The notes under the pieces are model-generated. The model searched no databases, was not told the origin of the DNA, and worked only from the letters and a program-made list of their open reading frames with translations. A stretch of 64,000 nucleotides of DNA from Cohnella sp. SGD-V74 (lineage in GTDB: Bacteria; Bacillota; Bacilli; Paenibacillales; Paenibacillaceae), in NCBI RefSeq assembly GCF_003001675.1, contig NZ_PVYW01000012.1:1-64000 (forward strand). The letters are read 5' to 3'. Below, piece by piece: positions 25,137-32,160 of this stretch; within the stretch, counting starts at the first letter, position 1, and each line of letters begins with the position of its first letter. The position numbers and the translations under genes are program-made.

Positions 25137-26285
25137 ATGAACAGAGATTATCGTTATTGGAAGCAATTAAAGGAAGAGCTGCTCGAGGCGGCGCCCGGTC
25201 TGGGCATCGACAAGCTGGGCGTAACGACTGCGGAGCCATTTCACGAGTTGAAGGAACGGCTGATCCGCCACCGCGAGCGCGGACACGAATCCGGCTTCGA
25301 GGAGCCGGATCTCGACTTGAGGACGGATCCTTCGCTGCATATGCCGGAAGCGAAGTCGATTATCGCGATCGCGGTCGCTTATCCGACGAAGCTGAAGAAC
25401 GCTCCCGTATCGGAGCCGGGACGAAGACGCGGCATTTTGGCGCGTTCCGCGTGGGGCGAAGATTACCATCAGGCGCTCAGGAGGCGGATGGCGAACCTGT
25501 CCGAATGGATTCTGGAACGGGTGCCGGACGCCAAGCTGCTGTCGATGGTCGATACCGGAGCGCTGTCGGACCGGGCCGTGGCCGAACGGGCCGGCATCGG
25601 CTGGAGCGGCAAAAACTGTTCGGTGCTGTCCCCGAAGCTGGGCTCGTGGATGTACTTGGGCGAAATTATTACCAGTCTGCCGCTGCCTCCCGACAGCTCC
25701 TTGCCCGACGATTGCGGCGACTGCACGCTGTGCATCGACGCCTGCCCGACGGGAGCGCTCGTCGGCCCCGGTCAGCTGAACGCCCAGCGCTGCATCTCCT
25801 TCATTACCCAAACCAAGGGATTCGTGGACGACGAGATGAAGCTTAAGATCGGCAACCGCTTGTACGGCTGCGATACGTGTCAGATCGTCTGTCCGGTTAA
25901 TCGCAAAGTCGACATCCGTCATCATCTCGAGCTGCTGCCCGATCCCGAAGTGGTCAAGCCTCTGCTGCGTCCGCTGCTGTCGATGGGCAATCGGGAATTC
26001 AAGGAGAAGTTCGGTTCCAGTTCGGCGGCGTGGAGGGGACGCAAGCCGATTCAGCGCAACGCGCTGATCGGATTGGGCAATTTCCGCGATGCGGAGTCGG
26101 TGCCGGACATCGTGACCGTCCTGCGCAACGATCCCCGTCCGGAGCTGAGAGAGTCCGCCGCTTGGGCGCTTGGGCGCATCGCTACTCCCGAAGCGCTGGA
26201 AGGACTGCGGGAAGCGAGCGAAGGAGAAGAGAGCGTCGAAGTGCTGGGCGCAATCGACAGAGCGCTCGAACAACGGAGCGGCTAA
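25137..26285 (+). CDS. queG: Epoxyqueuosine reductase QueG
   Basis: Last step of queuosine tRNA modification: a cobalamin- and iron-sulfur-dependent reduction of epoxyqueuosine. About 382 residues with SDRAVAERAGIGWSGKN, two [4Fe-4S] motifs (CGDCTLCIDACPTGAL and GCDTCQIVCPVNR) and a C-terminal HEAT-like repeat region (about 300-375, with RESAAWALGRIATPEALEG) typical of longer QueG proteins. The ATG at 25137 and a TTG at 25131 are both weakly served by ribosome sites, suggesting coupling to lepB, which ends at 25126. A terminator follows. Confidence 0.95.
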   Translation: MNRDYRYWKQLKEELLEAAPGLGIDKLGVTTAEPFHELKERLIRHRERGHESGFEEPDLDLRTDPSLHMPEAKSIIAIAVAYPTKLKNAPVSEPGRRRGILARSAWGEDYHQALRRRMANLSEWILERVPDAKLLSMVDTGALSDRAVAERAGIGWSGKNCSVLSPKLGSWMYLGEIITSLPLPPDSSLPDDCGDCTLCIDACPTGALVGPGQLNAQRCISFITQTKGFVDDEMKLKIGNRLYGCDTCQIVCPVNRKVDIRHHLELLPDPEVVKPLLRPLLSMGNREFKEKFGSSSAAWRGRKPIQRNALIGLGNFRDAESVPDIVTVLRNDPRPELRESAAWALGRIATPEALEGLREASEGEESVEVLGAIDRALEQRSG

Positions 26286-26297
26286 TAGATTATTTCC

Positions 26298-26349
26298 GAG
26301 GAAATGAGAGGCATTTCATCCTTTGTGGGTTCATTTCCTCTTCTTTTTT
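26298..26349 (+). terminator. Terminator after queG
   Basis: GAGGAAATGA (26298-26307) pairs with TCATTTCCTC (26331-26340), followed by TTCTTTTTT. Confidence 0.8.
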
Positions 26350-26411
26350 GCCGAAATAGTGAGTAATGCATCAAAGACGAACATCGAGATCGAGGCAGGA
26401 GAGAAACCGAT

Positions 26412-27434
26412 ATGAAATTAGTCGACATAGAAACGGTAGAACCGGGACAAATATTGGGCAAGACGATTTTTTCCTCGAACGGAGCCGTGCTGCTCTCGAC
26501 CGGCGTACAGCTTACCGTATATATGATTAGCACCCTTAAACGACTGGGCGTCACGACGATCTATATCGACGATCCGATGTTTCGCGATATTTCGCACGAA
26601 GAGCTGTTGTCGGAAGAGACGAAACGGGCCGTCATCCACCAGATGTCGGAAACGTTCGAACAGCTTCGCTCGGGCAAAAACTTCAGTTCGAAGGCGATCG
26701 GACAGACGGTCGACGATCTGCTGGAGGACGTAATGAAAAATCAGAACCTCATGATCCAGCTGTCGGATATCCGCACCGCGGACAACGCCATGTTCCTTCA
26801 TGCGATGAACGTCTGCATGATGGCTTCGCTGGTCGGCCTGAACATGGGGCTCAACATGATTCAACTTAAGGAGCTGGCGGTGGGAGCGCTGCTGCACGAT
26901 ATCGGCAAGCTGGGCGCTCCGGAAGTTCAGGAAGGGCGCATGCACCACGCCTGGCGCGGATTCGACTTGCTGAAGAACAAGCGGGAGTACAGTCTGCTTA
27001 TCGCGCACGTCGCCTTCCAGCATCACGAGGCGATCGACGGAAGCGGCGCTCCGCGCGGACTTACAGGGGACGACATTCATACGTACGCGAAAATTACGGC
27101 GGCGGCCAATCTGTACGACAATCTGATCTATCCGTCCGGCGAGGAAGCTCCGCTGATGCCGCATGAGGCTTGCGAACGCTTGAATGCCTATTCGGGAACG
27201 CTGCTGGATCACGAAGTGCTCGTCCACTTCATGCGCATCGTGTCGATCTACCCTAACGGCATATCGGTCAGGCTGTCTACCCGTCAGACGGGCGTTGTCG
27301 TCGGACAGCACCGGGGACTGCCGGGAAGGCCCGTCGTCCGCATTATCGACAAGGATGGCGACGATGCGGTCGGCTACAGCGAGATCGATCTGGCGCAGCA
27401 CCCGACCGTGTTCATCGATTCCGTGCTGTCTTGA
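26412..27434 (+). CDS. HD-GYP domain protein with altered GYP motif
   Basis: HD-GYP proteins hydrolyse cyclic-di-GMP. This 340-residue protein has the usual N-terminal domain (residues 1-60) and an HD motif LLHDIGK (His162-Asp163) with downstream metal-binding histidines in FQHHEAIDG. Where the canonical motif has GYP it reads SGAPRG, that is Gly-Ala-Pro at about 212-214. The metal ligands seem preserved, so the enzyme could still be active or act as a nucleotide sensor. It is monocistronic between terminators. A second HD-GYP gene with a canonical motif lies at 30198-30830. Confidence 0.9.
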   Translation: MKLVDIETVEPGQILGKTIFSSNGAVLLSTGVQLTVYMISTLKRLGVTTIYIDDPMFRDISHEELLSEETKRAVIHQMSETFEQLRSGKNFSSKAIGQTVDDLLEDVMKNQNLMIQLSDIRTADNAMFLHAMNVCMMASLVGLNMGLNMIQLKELAVGALLHDIGKLGAPEVQEGRMHHAWRGFDLLKNKREYSLLIAHVAFQHHEAIDGSGAPRGLTGDDIHTYAKITAAANLYDNLIYPSGEEAPLMPHEACERLNAYSGTLLDHEVLVHFMRIVSIYPNGISVRLSTRQTGVVVGQHRGLPGRPVVRIIDKDGDDAVGYSEIDLAQHPTVFIDSVLS

Positions 27435-27480
27435 GTTCGGGATGGGCGGATGGGCTTGCAAAGGGCTTGCAAGCTATCGT

Positions 27481-27509
27481 TTGCGCACGTTGTTCGGCCA
27501 TGCTATCAT
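27481..27509 (+). promoter_or_regulatory. Promoter upstream of yneF-folE
   Basis: TTGCGC (27481-27486) and TATCAT (27504-27509) with a 17-bp spacer. Transcription would begin at or just before the stem-loop at 27518-27560. Confidence 0.65.
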
Positions 27510-27517
27510 AGTACAAC

Positions 27518-27560
27518 AGCCCTGCTCAACGCATTGCGGCGTTCGCGGGGCTTTATTTTA
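27518..27560 (+). terminator. Stem-loop: HD-GYP gene terminator or yneF leader attenuator
   Basis: AGCCCTGC (27518-27525) pairs with GCGGGGCT (27545-27552), a second TCAACGC/GCGTT pairing lies inside, and TTATTTTAT follows. It can end the HD-GYP transcript, but it also lies downstream of a good promoter, so it might attenuate transcription of yneF. Confidence 0.7.
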
Positions 27561-27585
27561 TGAAATTCGGAGGGTGTATCGGTAA

Positions 27586-27849
27586 ATGTGGTCCTATATT
27601 ATTCCGATCGTGACGTTAATCGTCGGTTTGATCGTCGGTTTCATCATCGGGGTGTTCTACCTGCGCTCGCAGATGACCAAGATGCAAAGCAATCCCGAAA
27701 TGCTGCAGAAAATGGCCAAGCAGATGGGATATAACATGAACAGCCAACAGATCGCGAAAGCGCAGCAAATGATGAAAAACCAAAATTCCGGCGGCAAGGC
27801 GACCCAGGGCGGAAACCAGAACCGCAACAATCCGAAGTTCCGCAGATAG
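27586..27849 (+). CDS. yneF: YneF family (UPF0154) small membrane protein
   Basis: This 87-residue protein has one N-terminal membrane helix (IIPIVTLIVGLIVGFIIGVF) and the family segment QMTKMQSNPEMLQKMAKQMG followed by MNSQQIAKAQQMMKN, then a Gln/Asn/Gly-rich basic tail. Family members are short single-pass proteins of unknown function in Firmicutes. CGGAGG precedes the ATG. folE begins 16 bp after the stop, probably in the same transcript. The Gly/Asn/Gln tail is longer than in Bacillus relatives as I recall them. Confidence 0.9.
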   Translation: MWSYIIPIVTLIVGLIVGFIIGVFYLRSQMTKMQSNPEMLQKMAKQMGYNMNSQQIAKAQQMMKNQNSGGKATQGGNQNRNNPKFRR

Positions 27850-27865
27850 TAGGGGAGGCGTTGTC

Positions 27866-28459
27866 ATGGCGGGAGCCAAAGATTACTCTAACGCGCAAGT
27901 CGGCCAGAACCGCGAGCAGGTCGAATTCCATGTACGGGAAATATTGAAGCTGATCGGCGAAAACGTCGAGCGCGAAGGCTTGCTGGAAACTCCGGCTCGC
28001 GTCACGCGGATGTACGAGGAAATTTTCGCCGGCTACGCGGTCGATCCCAGAGACGTACTTGGCGTTACTTTCGACGAGCAGCACGAGGAACTGGTGATCG
28101 TCAAGGATATCGTCTATTACAGCCAGTGCGAGCATCATATGGCGCCCTTCTTCGGCAAGGCGCATATCGGCTACATTCCCAGCGGCAAGATCGCGGGTCT
28201 GAGCAAGCTCGCAAGGCTTGTCGAAGCGATCTCCAGAAGACTGCAAGTCCAGGAGAGAATTACGTCGCAGATCGCGGACATCTTGGAAGAGGTGCTTAAG
28301 CCGCACGGCGTCATGGTCGTCGTCGAAGGCGAGCATCTGTGCATGTGCGCGCGCGGCGTGAAGAAACCCGGCAGCAAGACGGTCACATCCGCGGTTCGCG
28401 GGGAATTCCGCAAAAGCCCTGCGCTTCGTTCGGAATTTCTGGAATTGCTCAACAGATAA
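27866..28459 (+). CDS. folE: GTP cyclohydrolase I
   Basis: Converts GTP to 7,8-dihydroneopterin triphosphate, the first step of tetrahydrofolate synthesis, also feeding queuosine precursors; queG lies 1.5 kb upstream. The 197-residue protein carries LLETPARVTRMYEEIF, the zinc and catalytic region YSQCEHHMAPFFGKAHIGYIP, LSKLARLVEAISRRLQVQERI and the zinc cysteine in EGEHLCMCARGV. AGGGGAGG precedes the ATG. A very strong terminator follows. Length and motifs are complete. Confidence 0.97.
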   Translation: MAGAKDYSNAQVGQNREQVEFHVREILKLIGENVEREGLLETPARVTRMYEEIFAGYAVDPRDVLGVTFDEQHEELVIVKDIVYYSQCEHHMAPFFGKAHIGYIPSGKIAGLSKLARLVEAISRRLQVQERITSQIADILEEVLKPHGVMVVVEGEHLCMCARGVKKPGSKTVTSAVRGEFRKSPALRSEFLELLNR

Positions 28460-28479
28460 GAATAGAATACGACGCACTA

Positions 28480-28510
28480 ACGCCTGCGAACGATCGCAGG
28501 CGTTTTTTTT
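28480..28510 (+). terminator. Strong intrinsic terminator after folE
   Basis: ACGCCTGCG (28480-28488), loop AACGAT, CGCAGGCGT and a run of eight T. Confidence 0.96.
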
Positions 28511-28640
28511 CTTGCCGCCAATCCAAGCTCCTTGCATCGATTCGCGAAAATGTCGGGAGCGCGCGGCACGTTCAGGCTGCGGACAACGACAAAAAAAGGT
28601 CAAGGCGCGACGACCGGAAGAAACACAAGATTAAACGGCG

Positions 28641-28803
28641 AGGGCGTGTATGCATACTCCGAAGATAGCAGATGTTGCCGAATTTTCGTTCCATGCAAGG
28701 AACTTTTGTGAAGGCGTACCGGAGGTACGTCAAGCAAAAGTGACGCAGCAGGGGGCGAAAAGGCGGTGATAGATGCCTCTGAGCGGGTTTGCATACACGC
28801 CCT
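28641..28803. ncRNA. Multi-stem palindromic element, candidate structured RNA or small non-autonomous element
   Basis: AGGGCGTGTATGCA (28641-28654) and TGCATACACGCCCT (28790-28803) form a perfect 14-bp outer stem around about 135 bases. Inside, TGTTGC can pair with GCAGCA and encloses two hairpins, GTTCC-ATGCAA-GGAAC and a longer one bounded by CTTTTG/CAAAAG with CGTACC-GGA-GGTACG at its tip; AGGCG...TGCCT forms another. This nesting is more than expected by chance for a gap of this size. No riboswitch class I know matches, and no target-site duplication is obvious. The rest of 28511-28929 holds no gene, only a ribosome-like AGGAGG with a five-codon frame near 28851. Confidence 0.5.
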
Positions 28804-28929
28804 AGGGAAAAAGCGACAATGGGAGATGAAGGGAGAAAATAGGAGGCAGAATGGATGTTTATTGTTAGACCTTAGCGTATATGGCAAATATAGATTTGAG
28901 GGTGGGCTTAGGATTGGGTATGCTGAAAT

Positions 28930-28961
28930 CGATGTCGGACAATTTCTGTTATACGACATTC
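28930..28961 (+). repeat. Left inverted repeat with dif-like core
   Basis: Contains ATGTCGGACAA (28932-28942), the 6-base centre TTTCTG (28943-28948) and TTATACGACAT (28949-28959). The reverse complement is perfect at 30086-30117. It lies 124 bp downstream of the recombinase stop. Confidence 0.95.
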
Positions 28962-29068
28962 GAACCAGGTCTTAAGAACCTGTAATTCCCATAATTTATC
29001 TGGCGACACTTCAAATATTAGGCTAATTCGCTCAAATCCACAACGCTTCATTTTCCCTTTTCTTCCTT

Positions 29069-29096
29069 ATTAATCCAAACTGAGTTAATATGTCAA
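29069..29096 (-). promoter_or_regulatory. Promoter-like sequence inside the segment, facing outward
   Basis: On the minus strand a perfect -35 hexamer TTGACA (29091-29096) overlaps the end of the recombinase gene and is followed after 16 bp by ATTAAT (29069-29074), a four-of-six -10 match. It reads leftwards over the left repeat. After inversion it would read rightwards toward the HD-GYP gene. Confidence 0.45.
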
Positions 29097-30068
29097 AAAT
29101 TCAGACAAAGTTTCTTCAACAAAATCAGGGGCAGCTTTGTTAATCAATTCGACGGTGTGCAGATAGCGCTGCGTCGTATTGATGTGGGTATGGCCAAGCG
29201 TTTCCTGGACCTGCTGCAAGGTCGCTCCTTTAAGCAGCGCCAGCGTCGCGTTCGTATGCCTCAGCCAATGCGGCGTCGGTTTTTTCGAGCGGATGCTTTG
29301 TTTTCCCGCGTCGCGGATGATGCGTTCGATCTGCCTGGCCGTGATTGGGAACACTTGTGCCGCCGGATCGCGCGCGGAATCGCGCTTCCCGATCATGCCG
29401 CGATAGTTCTGAAAAATAGACCAGAGGCTTGCGGGAACTTTGACGTCTCTGCTCTTGCCTCCCTTTCCGTTCTTAACGTGCAGCCATACGGATTTCCCAA
29501 GCGGATCGGAATGGAAGTCCCCCCATTGCACCGCGACTAACTCCGAGACTCGAAGTCCCAACGTAACGAGCGACAGTCCGATCAAGTAATTGCGGAAGCT
29601 TTGGCATTGCAGTTGATTCAACAGACTGCCGACCTCTCCCTTGGTCAAATAATGCTTGCGGCTTGTGACGCTCACTTGCGGAAGACGGATAGAGCTCGTC
29701 GGATTATAAGGGAGGAGACCGACGTTGGCATCGCTTCCCCATTTATACAATGACTTCAGCGGAGCGATCAGCGCGGCGACGCTTGCGGGAGCAAGTGGTT
29801 TATTGCGATAACTGGCGGCTCCGCAAATCAGGCCCAACTTGTAGGCTTCTATTTCTCTCCAGGTGACTTCCCGAAGCGACATATGCGAGACGAAGATTCT
29901 GAACGTTTTGATAGCCCTGCTGTAATTGCGAAGCGTATGCGGAGAGTAACCGCATACGGCAAGAAACATTTCAACGATCTGATCGTCGCCGATATTCGTT
30001 CCATTGGCGTAAGCGCCGGAACCTTTCATAGAACTTGCAGCCTGCGCCGTCAACGTCGTGGTATTCAT
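29085..30068 (-). CDS. Tyrosine recombinase/integrase (XerC/D-like)
   Basis: The 327-residue protein has an N-terminal SAM-like core-binding domain (about 28-115, YSPHTLRNYSRAIKTFRIF) and a catalytic domain with Arg173 in LGLRVSEL, a basic beta-hairpin NGKGGKSRDV, HWLRH (His267, Arg270), LGH (His293) and nucleophile Tyr302 in TTQRYLH. All catalytic positions are present. ATG at 30068 is supported by AGGAGG; the frame stays open far upstream but that part is only read-through, including across the right repeat. It is the only gene between the two repeats, so those are its likely substrates. Confidence 0.95.
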   Translation of the reverse strand: MNTTTLTAQAASSMKGSGAYANGTNIGDDQIVEMFLAVCGYSPHTLRNYSRAIKTFRIFVSHMSLREVTWREIEAYKLGLICGAASYRNKPLAPASVAALIAPLKSLYKWGSDANVGLLPYNPTSSIRLPQVSVTSRKHYLTKGEVGSLLNQLQCQSFRNYLIGLSLVTLGLRVSELVAVQWGDFHSDPLGKSVWLHVKNGKGGKSRDVKVPASLWSIFQNYRGMIGKRDSARDPAAQVFPITARQIERIIRDAGKQSIRSKKPTPHWLRHTNATLALLKGATLQQVQETLGHTHINTTQRYLHTVELINKAAPDFVEETLSEFLTY

Positions 30069-30085
30069 GAACTGATCCTCCTCTA

Positions 30086-30117
30086 GAATGTCGTATAACA
30101 GAAATTGTCCGACATCG
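30086..30117 (-). repeat. Right inverted repeat with dif-like core
   Basis: Reverse complement of the left repeat, located directly in front of the recombinase ribosome site (AGGAGG at about 30077-30082). Any promoter of the recombinase must therefore lie outside the segment or read across the repeat. Confidence 0.95.
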
Positions 30118-30197
30118 GCATAGTGGGTAACGTCCAATATATCGGCTAGACATGGCGAACATTGAATCGGGGCAGGTGCATAAAGGTGATAGGAGCC

Positions 30198-30830
30198 ATG
30201 AGAGCAGTAGGAGAATTTCCCCATCATTTCGATCATCCCTCTGACATTTCGGAGATGATGAAGTTGTTGCGCTACAAGCACGAGGACACGTACCATCACT
30301 GCGTTCGAGTCGCCCTGCTGAGCGAGAAGGCGGCTTCGGCGATGCGGCTGGATCCGGCCAGCGCGCAGAAGCTGGTCAGAGGCTGCTTCATTCATGATCT
30401 GGGCAAGCTGCTCGTTCCGAACGCGATTCTGGATTCCGTCAAGCCGCTCACGGAGGAGCAGTGGTCTCTGATCAAACGCCATCCGGAGTACGGAGCGGAC
30501 ATTCTGAGGGATAAGGGAGAGCGGGACGCCGAGCTGATTCGTCTGGTGCTGCACCACCACGAGAGGTGGGACGGCAAAGGCTATCCCTACGGACTTGCCG
30601 GGGAACAAATTCCGCTGTTCGCGAGAATCTGTTCGGTCGTCGACGCCTTCGACACGATGATGTCTCCCCGTCCGTATCGTCGCCGCAAGACGTTGGAGGA
30701 GGCGACGGAGGAATTGCTGAGGAATGCCGGAACCCAATTCGATTCCGCGATCGTTAACGCTTTTATTCCTTTGGCGGGGGAAGTGACTCCGCTTTATTTT
30801 TCTATATATGACAGAGACAAAAGACCATAA
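30198..30830 (+). CDS. HD-GYP domain phosphodiesterase (canonical motif)
   Basis: Predicted cyclic-di-GMP phosphodiesterase of 210 residues, consisting almost only of the HD-GYP domain: HD in CFIHDLGK (His66-Asp67), LLVPNAIL, HPEYGADIL and the canonical HHERWDGKGYP (Gly128-Tyr129-Pro130). AAAGGTGAT precedes the ATG at 30198. It has no sensory domain, so control is likely at expression level. The recombinase segment ends 80 bp upstream, and I see no good promoter between the two, which makes an invertible promoter an attractive idea. Confidence 0.92.
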   Translation: MRAVGEFPHHFDHPSDISEMMKLLRYKHEDTYHHCVRVALLSEKAASAMRLDPASAQKLVRGCFIHDLGKLLVPNAILDSVKPLTEEQWSLIKRHPEYGADILRDKGERDAELIRLVLHHHERWDGKGYPYGLAGEQIPLFARICSVVDAFDTMMSPRPYRRRKTLEEATEELLRNAGTQFDSAIVNAFIPLAGEVTPLYFSIYDRDKRP

Positions 30831-30883
30831 GAAGAAAGCCAAAATGGCTCTGTCTGCGCAGGCGGGTTTTCGATTAAGATGTG

Positions 30884-30897
30884 GGTAAGCGCTTAAA
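30884..30897 (+). promoter_or_regulatory. cre-like palindrome before the oxidoreductase gene
   Basis: GGTAAGCGCTTAAA, containing the perfect palindrome TAAGCGCTTA, departs from the cre consensus at two constrained positions. It could bind CcpA or another LacI-type repressor. Confidence 0.5.
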
Positions 30898-30925
30898 TCG
30901 CAACTTAATTGGAGGAATTATCGAT

Positions 30926-32002
30926 ATGGCAAGCTCGTCCAAAATCCGCATCGGCCTGATCGGCGCAGGCAACATCGGCAACGTTCATCTTCAGGAATTC
31001 GGCAAGCTCGGCGAGGAATGCGAGTTCGTCGCCATTACGGACGTCTATCTTCCGCTTGCGGAGCAAAGAGCCAAGCAATACGGAATCCCGGTCGTCTCCC
31101 CTTCCCCCGAAGAACTGATTCGCAGGGAGGACGTGGACGCGGTCATCGTCGCCGTTCCCAATCAGGCTCATGCGCCTCTGACGATTCTGGCTCTGGAGAG
31201 CGGCAAGCATGTGCTCGTCGAGAAGCCGATGGGACTGGACTCCGCCGCCGCCAAGGATATCGTCCGGGCGCAGAAGCGCACGGGCAAGACCGTGATGGTC
31301 GCGCATCAGATGCGTTGGGAACCGCTCGCTCTGAAGGTGAAGGAGCAGGTGGAGCGGGGAGAACTGGGCAACATCTATACGGCCAAGACCGGCTGGTATC
31401 GCCGCAAAGGCATTCCGGGTTGGGGAACGTGGTTCACCCAGCATAATCAATCCGGAGGCGGTCCTCTGATCGATATCGGCGTGCACATGCTGGATCTGGC
31501 GTTTTTCTTGATGGGCGAGCCCAAGCCGGTATCGGTGTACGGCTCTACTTACGCGGAGTTCGGTCCAAGGAAGAAGGGCATCGGAACTTGGGGCAAACCG
31601 GATTGGAACGGAACCTACGACGTAGAGGACTTGGCCACGGCCATCATCAAGATGGACGACGGAACTTCGCTTACGCTGGAGGTCAGCTGGGCGGTTCATA
31701 TGGACACCGACAGCGCTCCGTTCCTTCATCTGATGGGATCCGACGGAGGCATCGCGCTTCGCGGAGGGGAAGGCAAGTTCCTGACCGAGCGATTCGATCA
31801 GACGGTTGACCTGCCGCTCGCCGCGCCGGAGGACGATGAAGGAGCCCGCGTACGCCTAAGCCGTCATTTCCTCGATTGCATCCGCACGGGTGCGCAGCCG
31901 TGGACGTCGGCGGAGACGGGACTGCGCAGCAACCTGATCATCGACGCGATCTACGAATCTTCCCGCACAGGCGGCGAAGTGAAGCTCGACTGGAGCCTAT
32001 AA
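30926..32002 (+). CDS. Gfo/Idh/MocA-family oxidoreductase
   Basis: This 358-residue NAD(P)-dependent sugar or cyclitol dehydrogenase has an N-terminal Rossmann motif IGLIGAGNIGNVHLQEF, the family lysine in VLVEKPMG, and the C-terminal dimerisation domain with GGGPLIDIGVHMLDLAFFL. The substrate is not predictable; inositol-type and hexose derivatives are common. ATG at 30926 follows GGAGG with a suitable spacer. A LacI-type operator-like palindrome upstream suggests carbon control. A strong terminator follows, so it is a single-gene unit. Confidence 0.92.
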   Translation: MASSSKIRIGLIGAGNIGNVHLQEFGKLGEECEFVAITDVYLPLAEQRAKQYGIPVVSPSPEELIRREDVDAVIVAVPNQAHAPLTILALESGKHVLVEKPMGLDSAAAKDIVRAQKRTGKTVMVAHQMRWEPLALKVKEQVERGELGNIYTAKTGWYRRKGIPGWGTWFTQHNQSGGGPLIDIGVHMLDLAFFLMGEPKPVSVYGSTYAEFGPRKKGIGTWGKPDWNGTYDVEDLATAIIKMDDGTSLTLEVSWAVHMDTDSAPFLHLMGSDGGIALRGGEGKFLTERFDQTVDLPLAAPEDDEGARVRLSRHFLDCIRTGAQPWTSAETGLRSNLIIDAIYESSRTGGEVKLDWSL

Positions 32003-32010
32003 GCAACGGA

Positions 32011-32048
32011 AAGCCCTCGGACCGCTACCCGGTTCGAGGGCTTTTTTT
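32011..32048 (+). terminator. Strong intrinsic terminator after the oxidoreductase gene
   Basis: AAGCCCTCG (32011-32019) pairs with CGAGGGCTT (32035-32043), with an inner ACCG/CGGT stem and a run of T. Confidence 0.93.
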
Positions 32049-32160
32049 CGATCCTATCGGGGAGTGCCGGAACGCAGGGGTTTAAAAAAGGGAGGAATGC
32101 CAAAGAATAACACTTACATTTTCAACGAGTCTCATCTTTAGAATGGCGGTGAAAGGCATC

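Larger units (their letters stand above)
28930..30117. mobile_element. Candidate invertible segment: tyrosine recombinase gene between 32-bp inverted repeats
   Basis: Perfect 32-bp inverted repeats at 28930-28961 and 30086-30117 bracket a single recombinase gene. Each contains an 11-6-11 core: ATGTCGGACAA, spacer TTTCTG, TTATACGACAT; the two arms match at 9 of 11 positions in inverted orientation, as in Xer dif sites. The asymmetric spacer shows the two cores are oppositely oriented, so recombination between them would invert the segment rather than excise it. Outside the repeats a TATGC word occurs at both ends with a 6-base length difference, and there is no target duplication. A single-gene mobile element with terminal repeats is the alternative. 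Confidence 0.75.

Noticed and set aside
29085..30842. 585-residue fusion protein ending in the recombinase
   Set aside because: The frame is open upstream by chance across the repeat and antisense to the HD-GYP gene; AGGAGG and ATG at 30068 define the real start.
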